Part shown: positions 63,867 through 64,000 of the stretch, piece after piece
How positions within the stretch are numbered: the first letter of the stretch is position 1
How the letters are laid out: each line of letters opens with the position of its first letter
Assembly (NCBI RefSeq): GCF_900099785.1
Contig: NZ_FNDS01000005.1
Location: 372,001 to 436,000, forward strand
Direction of reading: 5' to 3'
DNA: 64,000 bases
From: Pseudomonas panipatensis
GTDB taxonomy: Bacteria; Pseudomonadota; Gammaproteobacteria; Pseudomonadales; Pseudomonadaceae
Notes under the pieces: model-generated
Database searches by the model: none
Told to the model about the DNA's origin: nothing
What the model saw: the letters and a program-made list of their open reading frames with translations, nothing else
Translations under genes and position numbers: made by a program

Positions 63867-64000
63867 TCAGTTGCAGTTTTTCTGCAGGTCCTGCTCGGCC
63901 TGGGTGATTCGCGCCTGACGCTCTTCCTCGGGCATGCGCCGCATGTCGCCATTGCTTTCGGCAATCCGCACCCGTGGGTTGTTCTTCAGTTGCGCCAGGT
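63867..64000 (-). CDS. Partial gene, C-terminus of a probable DUF4124-type protein
   Basis: On the minus strand an open frame enters from the right edge and ends at TGA 63869-63867, giving at least 44 codons. It ends with AEQDLQKNCN and contains NPRVRIAESNGDMRRMPEEE, a pattern like the end of small periplasmic DUF4124 proteins. The start and signal are outside the window. It is convergent with yqcC. Confidence 0.6.
   Translation of the reverse strand, partial: LAQLKNNPRVRIAESNGDMRRMPEEERQARITQAEQDLQKNCN

Overview
The window is one uninterrupted piece of a high-GC Pseudomonas chromosome. Gene content and order match the P. aeruginosa neighbourhood that runs from grpE-dnaK-dnaJ through carAB, ftsH, glmM, nusA-infB, pnp, acs-pgi-panDCB-pcnB and cbrAB to dksA, sfsA, prrF and mrcB. 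The species call rests on recalled synteny and protein resemblance, not on a search. No insertion sequence, prophage, integron or CRISPR array is visible, and every recognised gene appears intact. The last gene runs off the right edge.

Layout. 1-4.7 kb: heat-shock chaperones (grpE, dnaK with its own sigma-32-type promoter, dnaJ), then dapB. 4.8-10.9 kb: carA and carB flanking a LysE-family exporter, followed by greA and a small membrane protein. The carA leader carries an ArgR-like half-site, a short leader ORF and an intrinsic terminator, and carA starts at TTG. 10.9-17.5 kb: yhbY on the minus strand, then rlmE, ftsH, folP, glmM, tpiA and secG. 17.5-26.6 kb: tRNA-Leu(GAG), tRNA-fMet, then the transcription/translation operon rimP-nusA-infB-rbfA-truB-rpsO-pnp. 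26.6-36.4 kb: the least characterised stretch. It holds a zinc-finger-like membrane protein facing a rhomboid protease, two tandem DUF2845 secreted proteins, a DUF748 protein, an orphan response regulator, a thiolase and a DUF2236 protein. 36.5-44.7 kb, all minus strand: acs, pgi, panD, panC, panB, folK and pcnB. 44.7-50 kb: the carbon-catabolite control locus, with the sRNA CrcZ, cbrB, cbrA and the small gene cbrX. 50-53.9 kb: gluQRS, dksA, a PLP aminotransferase, sfsA and a Rieske protein. 54.2-58.4 kb: a short haem-uptake operon (permease, ATPase, ChaN-type lipoprotein), the iron-responsive sRNA PrrF, cbpA and a TfoX-C-domain protein. 58.6-64 kb: a two-domain kinase-like protein, mrcB (PBP1b), a TPR lipoprotein, a YqcC-family gene and a partial gene.

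How the parts connect. The richest regulatory story is at the Cbr locus. A perfect TGTTAC-N14-GTAACA palindrome and a -24/-12 promoter sit upstream of CrcZ, which carries six A-rich Hfq/Crc-decoy clusters. A matching A-rich motif covers the ribosome-binding site of acs in the same window, so both the decoy and a probable target can be read directly. A second set is iron control: PrrF sits under a Fur-box-like promoter beside haem-transport genes, as a single copy and with the haem operon shortened. The least explained pair is the two convergent membrane proteins at 26.6-29.6 kb, which seem to share a C-terminal helical domain.
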